Shown here: piece after piece, positions 25,631-34,616 of the stretch
Layout of the letters: each line of letters opens with the position of its first letter
Numbering within the stretch: the stretch's first letter is position 1
Origin: Pseudophaeobacter sp.
GTDB lineage: Bacteria; Pseudomonadota; Alphaproteobacteria; Rhodobacterales; Rhodobacteraceae
Reading direction: 5' to 3'
Assembly: GCA_027019165.1 (NCBI GenBank)
Contig: JALUXC010000003.1
Coordinates: forward strand, 62,001 to 126,000
DNA length: 64,000 bases
Notes under the pieces: generated by a model
Database searches by the model: none
What the model was told of the DNA's origin: nothing
The model's input: only the letters and a program-made list of their open reading frames with translations
Position numbers and translations under genes: made by a program

Positions 25631-27208
25631 CTAGTCAGCGAACAACGCGTTGTTGCTGGCCATCCGCAACGCGTCTTGCTGCGACAGGCCAAAGGTCTCG
25701 GTCAGGGCTGCGGCAGTCAAAGCGGCATCATCGCCTTGGCGGATACACTGGTAGAAGGCAAAGCCAGCTTCGCGGATCCTGTCCGCCTCATGGTGAATGT
25801 CATTGCGAATAGTGGGAAGGATCCTGTCTCGGGTCTGGGGGGGTGTTTGCGCCCCCAAAAGCCCGGTGCGCTGGGCATGGGCAACCAACTCCGCGTCTGA
25901 AAAATCGCACTCCAGATGCAGGATCCGGGTGATCGACCTGTCAGAGGCAAAATCCTGCATCAGATCCAGCCCGGATGGGTCGATACAGACGATCATCCGC
26001 TTGGCTCCAAAATAGTCAAACAGCATCCGCATGAGCGCGCGGCGATGACGGTTGCGCTTGTCCAGTGAGGTTTCGATCCCGCCAAGATCGGGCAGGGGGG
26101 CGTCTTCTTCATGGAACAGGTACCCTAGGGCAGGTGTGCCTGTAAGCTCGCCGATGCGACCGGCCAGACGTTTTGCCAGATGCCATTTCTTGCAGACCAC
26201 CATGACCAGATCGCGGTCGCGCCCCAGGGTGCTTTCGGCCTCCCAGAACCGCGGTGCAAACCGTTGGCCCACACGGCCGCGCTGCACCAGAAACTGGTAA
26301 AGGTTGCGTCCTTCGTCAGAGATCTGAAATTCCACATCCTCTGCCATATAGAGGCGCCCAAGTCGGCGTTTCAGATCCTTGGCCTCGGGGCTGATCTTGC
26401 GGGCAAACAGGAAATCCTGCCCCAGCAAGAGATCGTAGTGATCATTGTAGAAGTTCACCGGCATTCCGTAGTCGGTGAACATCAGGAAGGTAAGGGTACG
26501 GCTCTGAATTTCCGGCTCGGGCACCAGATGCCGCACGAGGGTTTGAAAGAAGGTCTCATCCGGGATCCAGGTGGTGCGGAAAAAGCGGATGATATCGCGG
26601 CGTTTTTTCACAAGGTCGAGGATGGCTTCAACCGTGCGGCGGCGCAGGCACCACCACTGGCTGCCGATCTGCATCTGAAGGTCGTCTGGCACCTCGCGCT
26701 CCAACCCCAATTTTTGCTGGATTGCGACGCTCAGCTCGAAAAGGCGTTTGTATTTGCGCTCATTGAAATAGTGCCGGTAGATGAGCCGCTCCTCTTTCAG
26801 GCCGGTCTTGATCCAGTTGCTTTCGAAGAAGTCAAAGCTTTCGATGAAATCGCAATCGTGGCGATCGAGGAACTGATGGGCGTATTGCGCGGTCTTGATC
26901 GCCATGCAGTCGCCCGACAGCATGTAAAAATGCGTGGCGCGGGGGAAGGCATCGAGCCCCGCCTTGATGGCATTGAGCGTTGCCTGCACCAGGGACCACT
27001 CTCCCCAGCCGCATTTGATGCGGCGGCGGGTAAAGCAGACATTGGGGTTGTGTTTAAGCGCGCTGCGGATTTCTTCGAAATCCTGATCGCTGGCGCGTCC
27101 GTCAAAGTGGATCACCATGTAGTCGCCAACCGCCGTCAGACGCTCGGCCTTCTGGATGATGGCCTCTGGGTCCTTGTGGCAGAGCAGGAGATACGCGATT
27201 TTTGCCAT
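25631..27208 (-). CDS. GT14-type beta-1,6-N-acetylglucosaminyltransferase with DUF5928 C-terminal domain
   Basis: A 525-residue protein. The N-terminal part (MAKIAYLLLCHKDPEAIIQK ... YMVIHFDGRAS ... YMLSGDCMAI) has the pattern of the branch/core-2 GlcNAc-transferase family GT14. The C-terminal part (after about residue 300) with YFGAKRMIVCIDPSG and repeated acidic stretches fits DUF5928, a partner domain seen in Rhodobacteraceae. It probably builds or decorates a surface or exported glycan. ATG 27208 is used, since the 47 residues upstream in frame look non-coding. Divergent from a sulfotransferase, with a 139-bp shared upstream region. Confidence 0.85.
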   Translation of the reverse strand: MAKIAYLLLCHKDPEAIIQKAERLTAVGDYMVIHFDGRASDQDFEEIRSALKHNPNVCFTRRRIKCGWGEWSLVQATLNAIKAGLDAFPRATHFYMLSGDCMAIKTAQYAHQFLDRHDCDFIESFDFFESNWIKTGLKEERLIYRHYFNERKYKRLFELSVAIQQKLGLEREVPDDLQMQIGSQWWCLRRRTVEAILDLVKKRRDIIRFFRTTWIPDETFFQTLVRHLVPEPEIQSRTLTFLMFTDYGMPVNFYNDHYDLLLGQDFLFARKISPEAKDLKRRLGRLYMAEDVEFQISDEGRNLYQFLVQRGRVGQRFAPRFWEAESTLGRDRDLVMVVCKKWHLAKRLAGRIGELTGTPALGYLFHEEDAPLPDLGGIETSLDKRNRHRRALMRMLFDYFGAKRMIVCIDPSGLDLMQDFASDRSITRILHLECDFSDAELVAHAQRTGLLGAQTPPQTRDRILPTIRNDIHHEADRIREAGFAFYQCIRQGDDAALTAAALTETFGLSQQDALRMASNNALFAD

Positions 27209-27347
27209 TCTGACGACGATTTGCCCGGATTTCGGTGGATTGTGTTCTTGATACCGGGGCGGACTGCGCGGCGAAACAAGTTTATTTGTCTTTTGAATGC
27301 GATATGGGCATTGTGGCGTCGATTGGCAGGGAGAAAGAGGGCAGGAC

Positions 27348-28166
27348 ATGGGGTTTCCGGGAACCTGGATGACCGAGAGTGAAAGCGTGATCTATCGCGT
27401 GGTGCCCAAATGCGCCTGTTCTACCATTGGGCAGATCCTCTACTATTCGGATCACGGGCGGTTTTTTGAGGGCGACATCCACGATTCCACCGAAGGGCTG
27501 CATAAATGGGCGCAGGACTACAGTCAGGAGCCGATCCGCAAGGCTGTGCAGGCGCAAAAGGCCTATGCCTTTACCTGCGTGCGCAACCCCTACACGCGCA
27601 TTCTCAGTTCCTTCTTTGACAAGATCTGCGGCATCCAGCGCAACGGTCGGCGCTACCGGGGCAATCTCGTGCCCAAGCTGGCCTATGAGTACGGGGTCGA
27701 GGTTGGCGGTGAAGATGGCAAGCAGGAATTCGACCAGATCAAAAGCTTCCGGCGGTTTCTGCTTTTTGCGCGCGACACCATCCGCTGGCGCCGCCCGATG
27801 GAGCCGGATATTCACTGGTCGGCCACGTCAGGTCACGTGTCGACCTTCATCGTGAACGGCGGGCGCTACAACAAGATCATCTGGACCGAGGCCTTCAACG
27901 ACGGCATGCAAGAGGTGCTGGACGCCATCAAGACGCCGCACAAGGTGGATCTGGCGACCATCCCGCGCTTCAACGAAAGCGAAGGCCACGGCCCCAAACG
28001 TGCGCATCCGGTGGAGGATTACTTCGACGATCTGTCGATGCATCTGGTCTACGAGATCTACAAGCGCGATTTCGATCTGTTCAAATACGATTTTGAAAAC
28101 CCGGGCAACAAGATGCCCATTGGAGAGATTGATCTGGACGAGGTGCACGCCAAGCTTGGGGACTGA
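27348..28166 (+). CDS. Sulfotransferase family 2 protein
   Basis: A 272-residue protein. VVPKCACSTIGQILYYSD is the 5'-phosphosulfate loop for the sulfate donor PAPS, and CVRNPYTRILSSFFDK is the 3'-phosphate motif; both are characteristic of carbohydrate-type sulfotransferases of family 2. The likely role is sulfation of a glycan, possibly the product of the divergent glycosyltransferase. ATG 27348 is used, with AGAGGG upstream. Followed by repeat element B. Confidence 0.88.
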   Translation: MGFPGTWMTESESVIYRVVPKCACSTIGQILYYSDHGRFFEGDIHDSTEGLHKWAQDYSQEPIRKAVQAQKAYAFTCVRNPYTRILSSFFDKICGIQRNGRRYRGNLVPKLAYEYGVEVGGEDGKQEFDQIKSFRRFLLFARDTIRWRRPMEPDIHWSATSGHVSTFIVNGGRYNKIIWTEAFNDGMQEVLDAIKTPHKVDLATIPRFNESEGHGPKRAHPVEDYFDDLSMHLVYEIYKRDFDLFKYDFENPGNKMPIGEIDLDEVHAKLGD

Positions 28167-28188
28167 CCTGTTCAGACAGGCGGAGGGG

Positions 28189-28493
28189 CTCCCGCCCATC
28201 GTCCGGGCATTGAAAATGCCCATCCGCTGGTTGGGCCTGGCGCCGCTGACGCGGCGCAAGGGGGGCTGAGAAGCGGTTCAGGGGCAGGTCTGCCCTGAAC
28301 GCGCCTTTTCGATTGTGAGAAGGACCGCACCCCGCCTCAAGGGAACCTCGCGCTGTGCGCGAGGCCGCTGGCGCGGCCCTTGACCCGCGGTGCGGTCCGG
28401 TTCGGTTTGGAGAGATCAGCGCCGCGTCAGCGGCGCCGGGCCCAAGGCCGCCAAGGGGGCTTGCCGCAGGCAAGGCATCTGCGAGCGCGGGAG
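28189..28493. repeat. Cloverleaf-like inverted repeat element, copy B (largest)
   Basis: A 305-bp element bounded by CTCCCGCCC (28189-28197) and GCGCGGGAG (28485-28493). The left half-unit holds GGGCATT/AATGCCC, TTGGGCC and GCGCCGC/GCGGCGC; the right half-unit, inverted, holds CTTGCC/GGCAAG, the word CCCCCTTGGCGGCCTTGGGC and GCGCCGC/GCGGCGC. Between them is a branched structure at 28322-28398: a 10-bp outer stem (GGACCGCACC/GGTGCGGTCC), a 7-bp stem (TCAAGGG/CCCTTGA) and two inner hairpins. It lies between convergent genes, like copies A, C and D. Confidence 0.85.
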
Positions 28494-28502
28494 GGTTTGC
28501 CT

Positions 28503-28976
28503 CTAATTGGTATCTCGTTTGAGAACGGTACTGTTGCGAAGTTCTTCCTTGAGACCCGTTGGATAAAGCTCCAGCCCACCGGCTTCAAGATCTTCCAGCG
28601 TGTACCACCCGGCGGTCCAGATCATGCCATTGCCTTCTTTGAAAGAGATGTCTTCCATGTCAAGACGGGGCAGCTTTGGCAGTGTTACATTTGCGGCAAA
28701 GATGATCTCATGACCCGGCTGTCCTTCGTGATGGTAGATGTTTTCAAAGACCTGAGGCGGGCCAGATATGCTGATTTCGACAGCCAGCTCTTCTTTAAAC
28801 TCCCGTATCAGCGCCTGTTGCCATGTCTCGCCAAACTCGATGGTTCCACCCAGTGGGCGCACGCCCTTGATACGTCCGGAATCTTCGGTGACTCGAGCTG
28901 CGAGGAATCGCCCGTCGCGCCAGGGCAGGCCGATTGCCTTGGCACGAATAGAAGAATGTGGCCGCCAGATGGTCAT
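28503..28976 (-). CDS. NUDIX hydrolase
   Basis: A 157-residue protein with an intact Nudix box: GGTIEFGETWQQALIREF followed by KEEL (GxExxxxxxxREFxEEL form). Family members cleave nucleoside diphosphates linked to another moiety; the substrate cannot be read from the sequence. It starts MTIWRPHSSIRAKAIGLPW at ATG 28976. It lies immediately beside repeat element B and downstream of ilvD, separated from it by a terminator, so it probably has its own promoter. Confidence 0.88.
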   Translation of the reverse strand: MTIWRPHSSIRAKAIGLPWRDGRFLAARVTEDSGRIKGVRPLGGTIEFGETWQQALIREFKEELAVEISISGPPQVFENIYHHEGQPGHEIIFAANVTLPKLPRLDMEDISFKEGNGMIWTAGWYTLEDLEAGGLELYPTGLKEELRNSTVLKRDTN

Positions 28977-29011
28977 GAAAATTTTCCCACTACTCAATTC
29001 GAGGCCGTCCT

Positions 29012-29056
29012 AAAAACGAAAGGCCCCGGCGATCAACTGCAGGGGCCTTTGCTTTT
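29012..29056 (-). terminator. Rho-independent terminator of ilvD
   Basis: AAAGGCCCC (29019-29027) and GGGGCCTTT (29042-29050) form a 9-bp stem. On the minus strand it is followed by CGTTTTTA, 22 bases after the ilvD stop. The plus-strand side also has GCTTTT, so it may act in both directions. Confidence 0.8.
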
Positions 29057-29071
29057 CGATGCAGCGTCAGC

Positions 29072-30919
29072 TCAGCTGTCGTCTTCAGGCAGCGCGCGCA
29101 CGGCACCTTTGGCGGCGCTGGTGGTCAGCATGGCGTAGGCCTTGAGTGCGGTCGAGACCTTGCGCCTGCGCGGTTTGGCCGGTTTCCAGCCTGCGGCATC
29201 CTGCGCGGCGCGGCGGGTGGCGAGCTCTTCGTCCGAGACCGCCAGGTGGATCGAGCGGTTCGGGATGTCGATCTCGATGGTATCGCCTGTCTGTACCAGA
29301 CCGATGGCGCCGCCCTCGGCCGCCTCGGGCGAGACGTGGCCGATCGACAGGCCCGAGGTGCCGCCCGAGAAACGTCCGTCGGTCAGCAGGGCGCAGGCTT
29401 TGCCCAGCCCTTTGGATTTGAGGTAGGAGGTCGGGTAGAGCATTTCCTGCATCCCCGGACCGCCGCGCGGACCTTCATAGCGGATGACGACCACGTCGCC
29501 CTCCTTGACCTTTCCGGTCAGGATGTCGCTAACGGCCTGGTCCTGGCTTTCGCAGACATAGGCCGAGCCGGTGAACTTGAGGATGCTTTCATCAACGCCC
29601 GCAGTCTTCACGATGCAGCCATCCAGCGCGATATTGCCGAACAGCACCGCAAGGCCACCGTCCTTGGAAAACGCATGTTCGACTGAGCGGATCACGCCGC
29701 CTGCGCGGTCGGTGTCCAGCTCCTTGTAGCGGTTCGACTGCGAAAAGGCCTCGGTCGTGCGCACGCCGCCGGGCGCCGCCTTGAACAGCTCTTCGGCCTC
29801 GGGGTTGTTGGCGACCTTGATGTCCCATTTGGCGATGGCCTCGCCCATGGTGCTGGAATGCACGGTGCTGCAATCGTTGTGCAAAAGACCGGCGCGGGAC
29901 AGCTCGCCCAGGATCGAGAAGATGCCACCGGCGCGGTGCACGTCTTCCATATGGACGTTTTCGATATTGGGCGCGACCTTGCACAGGCAGGGCACCTTGC
30001 GGCTGAGCTGGTCCATGTGGGACATGTTGAAATCCACCTTGCCCTCATTGGCGATGGCCAGCAGGTGCAGCACGGTGTTGGTGGAGCCGCCCATGGCGAT
30101 ATCAAGGCTCATGGCGTTCTCGAAGGCCTCGAAGGTGGCGATTTCGCGCGGCAGCAGGCCCTTTTCCTCGCCTACATAGTGGCGCTTGGTGATGTCGACG
30201 ATCTTGCGGCCCGCTTCTAGGAACAGCTGCCTGCGGTCGGCGTGGGTGGCCAGGGTCGAGCCGTTGCCGGGCAGGGCGAGACCCAGCGCCTCGGCCAAGC
30301 AGTTCATCGAGTTTGCCGTGAACATGCCAGAGCAGGAGCCGCAGGTGGGGCAGGCGTTTTCCTCGATGTGCTTGACCTGCTCGTCGGTGAAGGTCTCGCT
30401 GGCGGCGGCGACCATGGCGTCCACCAGGTCGATCTTTTTCATGTCGAGATCGGCGATGTCGATCTTGCCCGCTTCCATCGGACCGCCCGAGACAAAGATC
30501 GCAGGGATATTGAGGCGCATGGCGGCCATCAGCATGCCGGGCGTGATCTTGTCGCAGTTGGAGATGCAGACCATGGCATCGGCGCAATGGGCGTTGACCA
30601 TGTATTCGACGCTGTCGGCGATCACCTCGCGCGAGGGCAGGGAATAGAGCATGCCGTCATGGCCCATGGCGATGCCGTCATCCACCGCGATGGTGTTGAA
30701 TTCCTTGGCAACGCCGCCTGCGGCTTCGACCTCGCGGGCGACCATCTGGCCGAGATCCTTGAGGTGGACGTGACCGGGCACGAACTGGGTGAAGGAGTTG
30801 ACGATGGCGATGATCGGCTTGCCGAAATCATCGTCCTTCATGCCGGTTGCGCGCCAAAGGCCACGCGCGCCGGCCATGTTGCGTCCATGGGTGGAGGTTC
30901 TGGATCGGTACATTGGCAT
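29072..30919 (-). CDS. ilvD: Dihydroxy-acid dehydratase
   Basis: A 615-residue enzyme, the usual IlvD length. Fe-S cluster cysteines are visible in [12 protein letters not shown] and [33 protein letters not shown] at the N-terminus and [20 protein letters not shown] near the C-terminus are diagnostic. It converts 2,3-dihydroxy-3-methyl acids to 2-oxo acids in valine, isoleucine and (with leuCD) leucine synthesis. ATG 30919 is used because GAGGGA lies upstream. Monocistronic, with a strong terminator. Confidence 0.97.
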   Translation of the reverse strand: MPMYRSRTSTHGRNMAGARGLWRATGMKDDDFGKPIIAIVNSFTQFVPGHVHLKDLGQMVAREVEAAGGVAKEFNTIAVDDGIAMGHDGMLYSLPSREVIADSVEYMVNAHCADAMVCISNCDKITPGMLMAAMRLNIPAIFVSGGPMEAGKIDIADLDMKKIDLVDAMVAAASETFTDEQVKHIEENACPTCGSCSGMFTANSMNCLAEALGLALPGNGSTLATHADRRQLFLEAGRKIVDITKRHYVGEEKGLLPREIATFEAFENAMSLDIAMGGSTNTVLHLLAIANEGKVDFNMSHMDQLSRKVPCLCKVAPNIENVHMEDVHRAGGIFSILGELSRAGLLHNDCSTVHSSTMGEAIAKWDIKVANNPEAEELFKAAPGGVRTTEAFSQSNRYKELDTDRAGGVIRSVEHAFSKDGGLAVLFGNIALDGCIVKTAGVDESILKFTGSAYVCESQDQAVSDILTGKVKEGDVVVIRYEGPRGGPGMQEMLYPTSYLKSKGLGKACALLTDGRFSGGTSGLSIGHVSPEAAEGGAIGLVQTGDTIEIDIPNRSIHLAVSDEELATRRAAQDAAGWKPAKPRRRKVSTALKAYAMLTTSAAKGAVRALPEDDS

Positions 30920-31030
30920 GTGGCTATTTCCCTCTTTTGCCCTCAGGGACATGATTTGCGAAACAAATGCAATAACCGAGGGGTGTTTTTGGTTGTTTTG
31001 CTCCGTTTTGGGGAGCCGTTTTGGAATGGA

Positions 31031-32206
31031 TCATACGGGTTTCCTCGATGGGGCAGGGCGGTTGAGCGCCACATGGGCCACAAGACCGATCATCAGCGCC
31101 CAGAAGGGCGCGCCGATCCCGAGGAAGCTGATGCCTGAGACCGTGCCCATGAAACACAATAGCGCCGCCTCACGGCCCTGCGCGGGGCCGAGCGCATCGG
31201 ACAGCCCGTTGCCGATGGTCGATAGCAAGGCGAGGCCTGCGACGGTGGCCACCAAAGCATGCGGCGCGATCAGGAAGAGTGAGATCACCGCTGCGCCACC
31301 CAACCCCACCAGGCAGTAGATCACCCCGGCAGCCACAACGGCCAGATAGCGGGTCTTTGGGTCTTCATCCGCCTCGGGGCCTGCGCAGATGGCGGCAGTG
31401 ATGGCGGCCAGGTTGAAGGCATAGCCGCCAAAAGGCGCAAGGATGAGCGAGGCAAGCCCGGTGACGGTCAGCGCAGCGGAAACCGGCGGCACATAGCCCG
31501 CGCTGCGCAGGGTCACGACGCCGGGCATATTTTGCGAGCACATGGTGACAATATAAAGCGGCAGACCAAGGCCGATGAGCGCCGAAAGCGTGAATTCGGG
31601 CATCACGGCTTCTGGCGTGGCAAGGGTGAGGTTCAACTGAGCGATGTCGCCAAAGCTGCCCGCCGCGCTGGCCCAGAGAATGCCCGCCAGCAGCACCAGC
31701 GGGATGGTGTAGCGCGGCGCATAGAGCTTGCCGATCAGGAAAGCTGCCCCCATGACGGCGACCAGCCAGATGTCCTCTTCCAGCGCGGAAAACGCCTCCA
31801 GCCCAAAGCGGAACAGGATCCCCGCTAAAAGCGCATTGGCCAGCGTGTCCGGAATCAGTCGTGCCAGCCGTTCGAACCAGCCGGTGAGGCCCGTTAGCGT
31901 CAGCAGCACCGCGCAGAACAGGAAGGCGCCGGTGGCCTCGGGCAGGGTCGTCGCGCTGCCGCCCACCGCAAGCAGGGCCGCCCCCGGCGTGGACCAGGCG
32001 GTCAGCACCGGCATGCGGAACCAAAGCGACAGGATCAGGCTAGTCACCCCCATGCCCAGCCCCAACGCCAGAAGCCAGCTGTTGGCCTGCGCCTGTGTCG
32101 CCCCGAGTGCATCGATGGCCTGAAAGATGATCGCCACCGAACTGGTGTAGCCCACCAGAATGGCGACGGCACCGGCCGTGATATGTGAAAGTTTCAGCTG
32201 CGGCAT
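31031..32206 (-). CDS. BenE-family benzoate/H+ symporter-like transporter
   Basis: A 391-residue protein with about eleven hydrophobic helices. The sequence from HITAGAVAILVGYTSSVAII, then WSTPGAALLA, CSQNMPGVVTLRSAGY and PFGGYAFNLAAITAAICAGP matches the BenE family of putative benzoate transporters. ATG 32206 has AGGAAAG 9 bases upstream; upstream frame to 32353 runs through the operators. It is divergent from a cupin-XRE regulator across twin operators, an arrangement also seen in E. coli ydcN/ydcO. The true substrate is uncertain. Confidence 0.9.
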   Translation of the reverse strand: MPQLKLSHITAGAVAILVGYTSSVAIIFQAIDALGATQAQANSWLLALGLGMGVTSLILSLWFRMPVLTAWSTPGAALLAVGGSATTLPEATGAFLFCAVLLTLTGLTGWFERLARLIPDTLANALLAGILFRFGLEAFSALEEDIWLVAVMGAAFLIGKLYAPRYTIPLVLLAGILWASAAGSFGDIAQLNLTLATPEAVMPEFTLSALIGLGLPLYIVTMCSQNMPGVVTLRSAGYVPPVSAALTVTGLASLILAPFGGYAFNLAAITAAICAGPEADEDPKTRYLAVVAAGVIYCLVGLGGAAVISLFLIAPHALVATVAGLALLSTIGNGLSDALGPAQGREAALLCFMGTVSGISFLGIGAPFWALMIGLVAHVALNRPAPSRKPV

Positions 32207-32260
32207 CTGGGGCTTTCCTAGGGGGTTTTCCTGCGCTGCGGGCTCTTGTAGGTTTGGTTC

Positions 32261-32302
32261 GTGCGTTATAGCGCACAATATGCGCCGTGCGCTATAACGC
32301 AC
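32261..32302. promoter_or_regulatory. Twin palindromic operators between benE-like gene and XRE regulator
   Basis: GTGCGTTATAGCGCAC (32261-32276) and GTGCGCTATAACGCAC (32287-32302) are exact inverse complements of each other, and each is itself a dyad of form GTGCG-N6-CGCAC. The 26-base spacing between equivalent positions is about two and a half helical turns. They lie between two divergent genes and are the likely binding sites of the XRE-cupin protein. Confidence 0.7.
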
Positions 32303-32331
32303 AAGCCTTTTTTGAAGAGACCCGACGACAG

Positions 32332-32901
32332 ATGCAGACCCTTCCCGCGTCACCCTCCTTGAGTGAAGACAAGATTGCCCAGAATCTGAAACAGATACGG
32401 GCCGAGGCCGGGTTCAGCCTGTCGCGCGCGGCCGAGGTCACGGGGGTCTCAAAGGCGATGCTGGGGCAGATCGAACGAGGCGAATCAAGCCCGACCATTG
32501 CGACGCTCTGGAAGATCGCCAAGGGGTTTCACCTGCCGCTGACCGCCCTGATCGAGGACGCGAGCCGCCCCAAGGTTCTGGGCGAGAGTGTGTTTCGCAC
32601 CGTGCAATTCCCCGGCAGCATCGCGGTCAAGATCGTCTTTCCCTTTGATGCGGCCCTTGGGGCGGAGACCTTTCACGTGCGTTTGAAACCCGATCAGTGC
32701 CATCAGTCCCAAGCTCATGATGCAGGTGTAACCGAAGAAGTATTCGTACTCGAAGGGCCGCTGGACGTTCTGAACGACGGCACCTGGAAGCGTCTGGAGG
32801 TGGGCGAAGGGCTGCGCTTTGCCGCCGATCAACCCCACGGCTATCGCGCAGGCGCGGGCGGCGCCGCCTTTCTCAACATGCATCATTACCGCAAGGCCTG
32901 A
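32332..32901 (+). CDS. XRE-family regulator with cupin domain (SutR/YdcN-like)
   Basis: A 189-residue protein. The N-terminal HTH_3 domain (IAQNLKQIRAEAGFSLSRAA ... GVSKAMLGQIERGESSPTIA) is followed by a C-terminal cupin (EEVFVLEGPLDVLNDGTWK ... GEGLRFAADQPHGYRA). The combination and the divergent BenE neighbour match the E. coli SutR (YdcN)/YdcO pair. The ATG at 32332 is used, because an in-frame GTG at 32287 lies inside an operator. It probably senses a small metabolite through the cupin and represses the transporter and itself. Confidence 0.9.
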   Translation: MQTLPASPSLSEDKIAQNLKQIRAEAGFSLSRAAEVTGVSKAMLGQIERGESSPTIATLWKIAKGFHLPLTALIEDASRPKVLGESVFRTVQFPGSIAVKIVFPFDAALGAETFHVRLKPDQCHQSQAHDAGVTEEVFVLEGPLDVLNDGTWKRLEVGEGLRFAADQPHGYRAGAGGAAFLNMHHYRKA

Positions 32902-33037
32902 TGCGGCTGGGGTGCTCACACCACCCTCGCGCCCTGATCACGATATTGTACCACACCCCCTGTCCACGCTTGTTCATCCTGCGCGGCCTGACTAGGGCTA
33001 GGGCATAGATACAAAGGCCGATTGGAGGGAGGCCCCG

Positions 33038-33904
33038 ATGGAGACGCTGCGCGGCAGCCTGTTGATGGTGCTGGCCATGGCGGCCTTTGCGCTGGAGGAC
33101 ATGTTCATCAAATCCGCCGCCCAGAGCCTGCCGGTGGGGGTGATCCTGGTGATCTTTGGCTCTGGCGGCATGGTGATCTTTGCGGGCGTGGCGCGTGCGC
33201 TGGGTCAGCCCCTTTGGCACCGGGGCTTTTGCACGCGCGCGATGGCGTGGCGCTCTCTGTCAGAGGTTGCGGGGCGGCTGTGCTACACGCTGGCCATCGC
33301 GCTGACGCCGCTGTCTTCGGCTTCGGCCATTCTGCAGGCGACACCGCTGGTGGTGGCGGCGGGTGCGGTGGTATTCTTTGGCGAGACGGTCGGCTGGCGG
33401 CGTTGGATGGCGATCCTGGCGGGCTTTGTCGGCGTGTTGATCATCTTGCGCCCCGGGTTAAGCGGCTTCGAGCCTGCCTCCCTTTTTGCCGTCGCCGGAA
33501 CGCTCGGCTTTGCCGGGCGCGATCTGGCGACCCGCGCTGCACCAAAAGACATGCACAACAGCCAGCTTGGCCTTTTGGGGTTTGCCATGCTGGTGGTTGC
33601 GGGCGCTATCGTGCTGGGCTGGACCGGCCTCGATGAGATGCAGGCCGTAGACTTGCCGCCGCATGTCTGGCTGGATCTGCTCGGCGCCACACTCATTGGC
33701 GTTCTGGCCTATATGGCCCTCACGGGCGCGATGCGGCTGGGGGAAATCTCGGTCGTGGCGCCCTTTCGCTATACGCGGCTGGTCTTTGCCATGGTCCTGG
33801 GGGTGCTGGTCTTTGGCGAACGCCCCGATGCGCTGACCCTGCTCGGCAGTGCGGTGATCGTGGGCAGCGGTGTCTTTACCCTGATCCGCAGCCGCCGCGC
33901 CTGA
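33038..33904 (+). CDS. EamA-family (DMT superfamily) transporter
   Basis: A 288-residue protein with ten hydrophobic helices in two EamA repeats. Typical features are [40 protein letters not shown] in the first half and [40 protein letters not shown] in the second. It exports or imports small metabolites; the substrate is unknown. GGAGGGAGG lies upstream of the ATG. Read alone, between the XRE regulator and smpB. Confidence 0.88.
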   Translation: METLRGSLLMVLAMAAFALEDMFIKSAAQSLPVGVILVIFGSGGMVIFAGVARALGQPLWHRGFCTRAMAWRSLSEVAGRLCYTLAIALTPLSSASAILQATPLVVAAGAVVFFGETVGWRRWMAILAGFVGVLIILRPGLSGFEPASLFAVAGTLGFAGRDLATRAAPKDMHNSQLGLLGFAMLVVAGAIVLGWTGLDEMQAVDLPPHVWLDLLGATLIGVLAYMALTGAMRLGEISVVAPFRYTRLVFAMVLGVLVFGERPDALTLLGSAVIVGSGVFTLIRSRRA

Positions 33905-33960
33905 CCGGCTGTGCTGAGTCATCTTGCGTCTGCCGCCGGGCGCGCTTACATCTGCCTGCC

Positions 33961-34437
33961 ATGGCCAAACAGAAATCAGATCCGAACTACAAGGTAATTG
34001 CCGAAAACCGCCGGGCGCGGTTCGACTATGCTATTGAAGAGGATCTGGAGTGCGGCATCATCCTGGAAGGTTCAGAGGTGAAGTCCCTGCGGGCGGGCGG
34101 ATCGAACATCTCCGAATCCTATGCCACCGTGGATGACGGAGAGTTGTGGCTGGTGAACTCTTACATCGCGCCTTATGAGCAGGCCAAGATGTTCAAGCAT
34201 GAGGAGCGCCGCCGTCGCAAGCTCTTGGTGTCGCGCAAGGAGCTGGCCCGCCTGTGGAACGCAACCCAGCGCAAGGGGATGACTCTGGTGCCGCTGGTGC
34301 TCTATTTTAACCATCGTGGTATCGCTAAGCTGAAGATCGGCATCGCCAAGGGCAAGAAGAATCACGACAAGCGCGAAACCCAGGCCAAGCGCGACTGGTC
34401 GCGCCAGAAGCAGCGCCTTTTGAAGGACGCCCGCTAG
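33961..34437 (+). CDS. smpB: SsrA-binding protein
   Basis: A 158-residue protein with the SmpB core [56 protein letters not shown]-like segment and the C-terminal tail [20 protein letters not shown]. It carries tmRNA to stalled ribosomes. Slightly basic and of usual length. The ssrA gene itself is not recognisable nearby. Followed by a 179-bp gap before the sulfurtransferase gene. Confidence 0.97.
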   Translation: MAKQKSDPNYKVIAENRRARFDYAIEEDLECGIILEGSEVKSLRAGGSNISESYATVDDGELWLVNSYIAPYEQAKMFKHEERRRRKLLVSRKELARLWNATQRKGMTLVPLVLYFNHRGIAKLKIGIAKGKKNHDKRETQAKRDWSRQKQRLLKDAR

Positions 34438-34616
34438 CAGGCGTTTGGGCGATCCATCGTGCCTATTTTGTCGTGCAATCGCAAATATTGTACCCCTAGG
34501 GTGCGCTCTCTTGCGCCTTGTGGCAGTGGGTTGTACCCATGCGCGAGCGATGATTGCCCGGCACAGTTGGCTTGGGCGGTTTTAGCCTTGCGAACCTGAA
34601 GGGGAGGCCTCGAAAG

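Noticed and set aside
26180-27382. 400-codon plus-strand frame opposite the glycosyltransferase
   Set aside because: The minus-strand gene has clear GT14/DUF5928 motifs; the plus frame does not.
34438-34616. Possible ssrA (tmRNA) next to smpB
   Set aside because: No tmRNA-like acceptor arm or tag sequence is visible between smpB and sseA.
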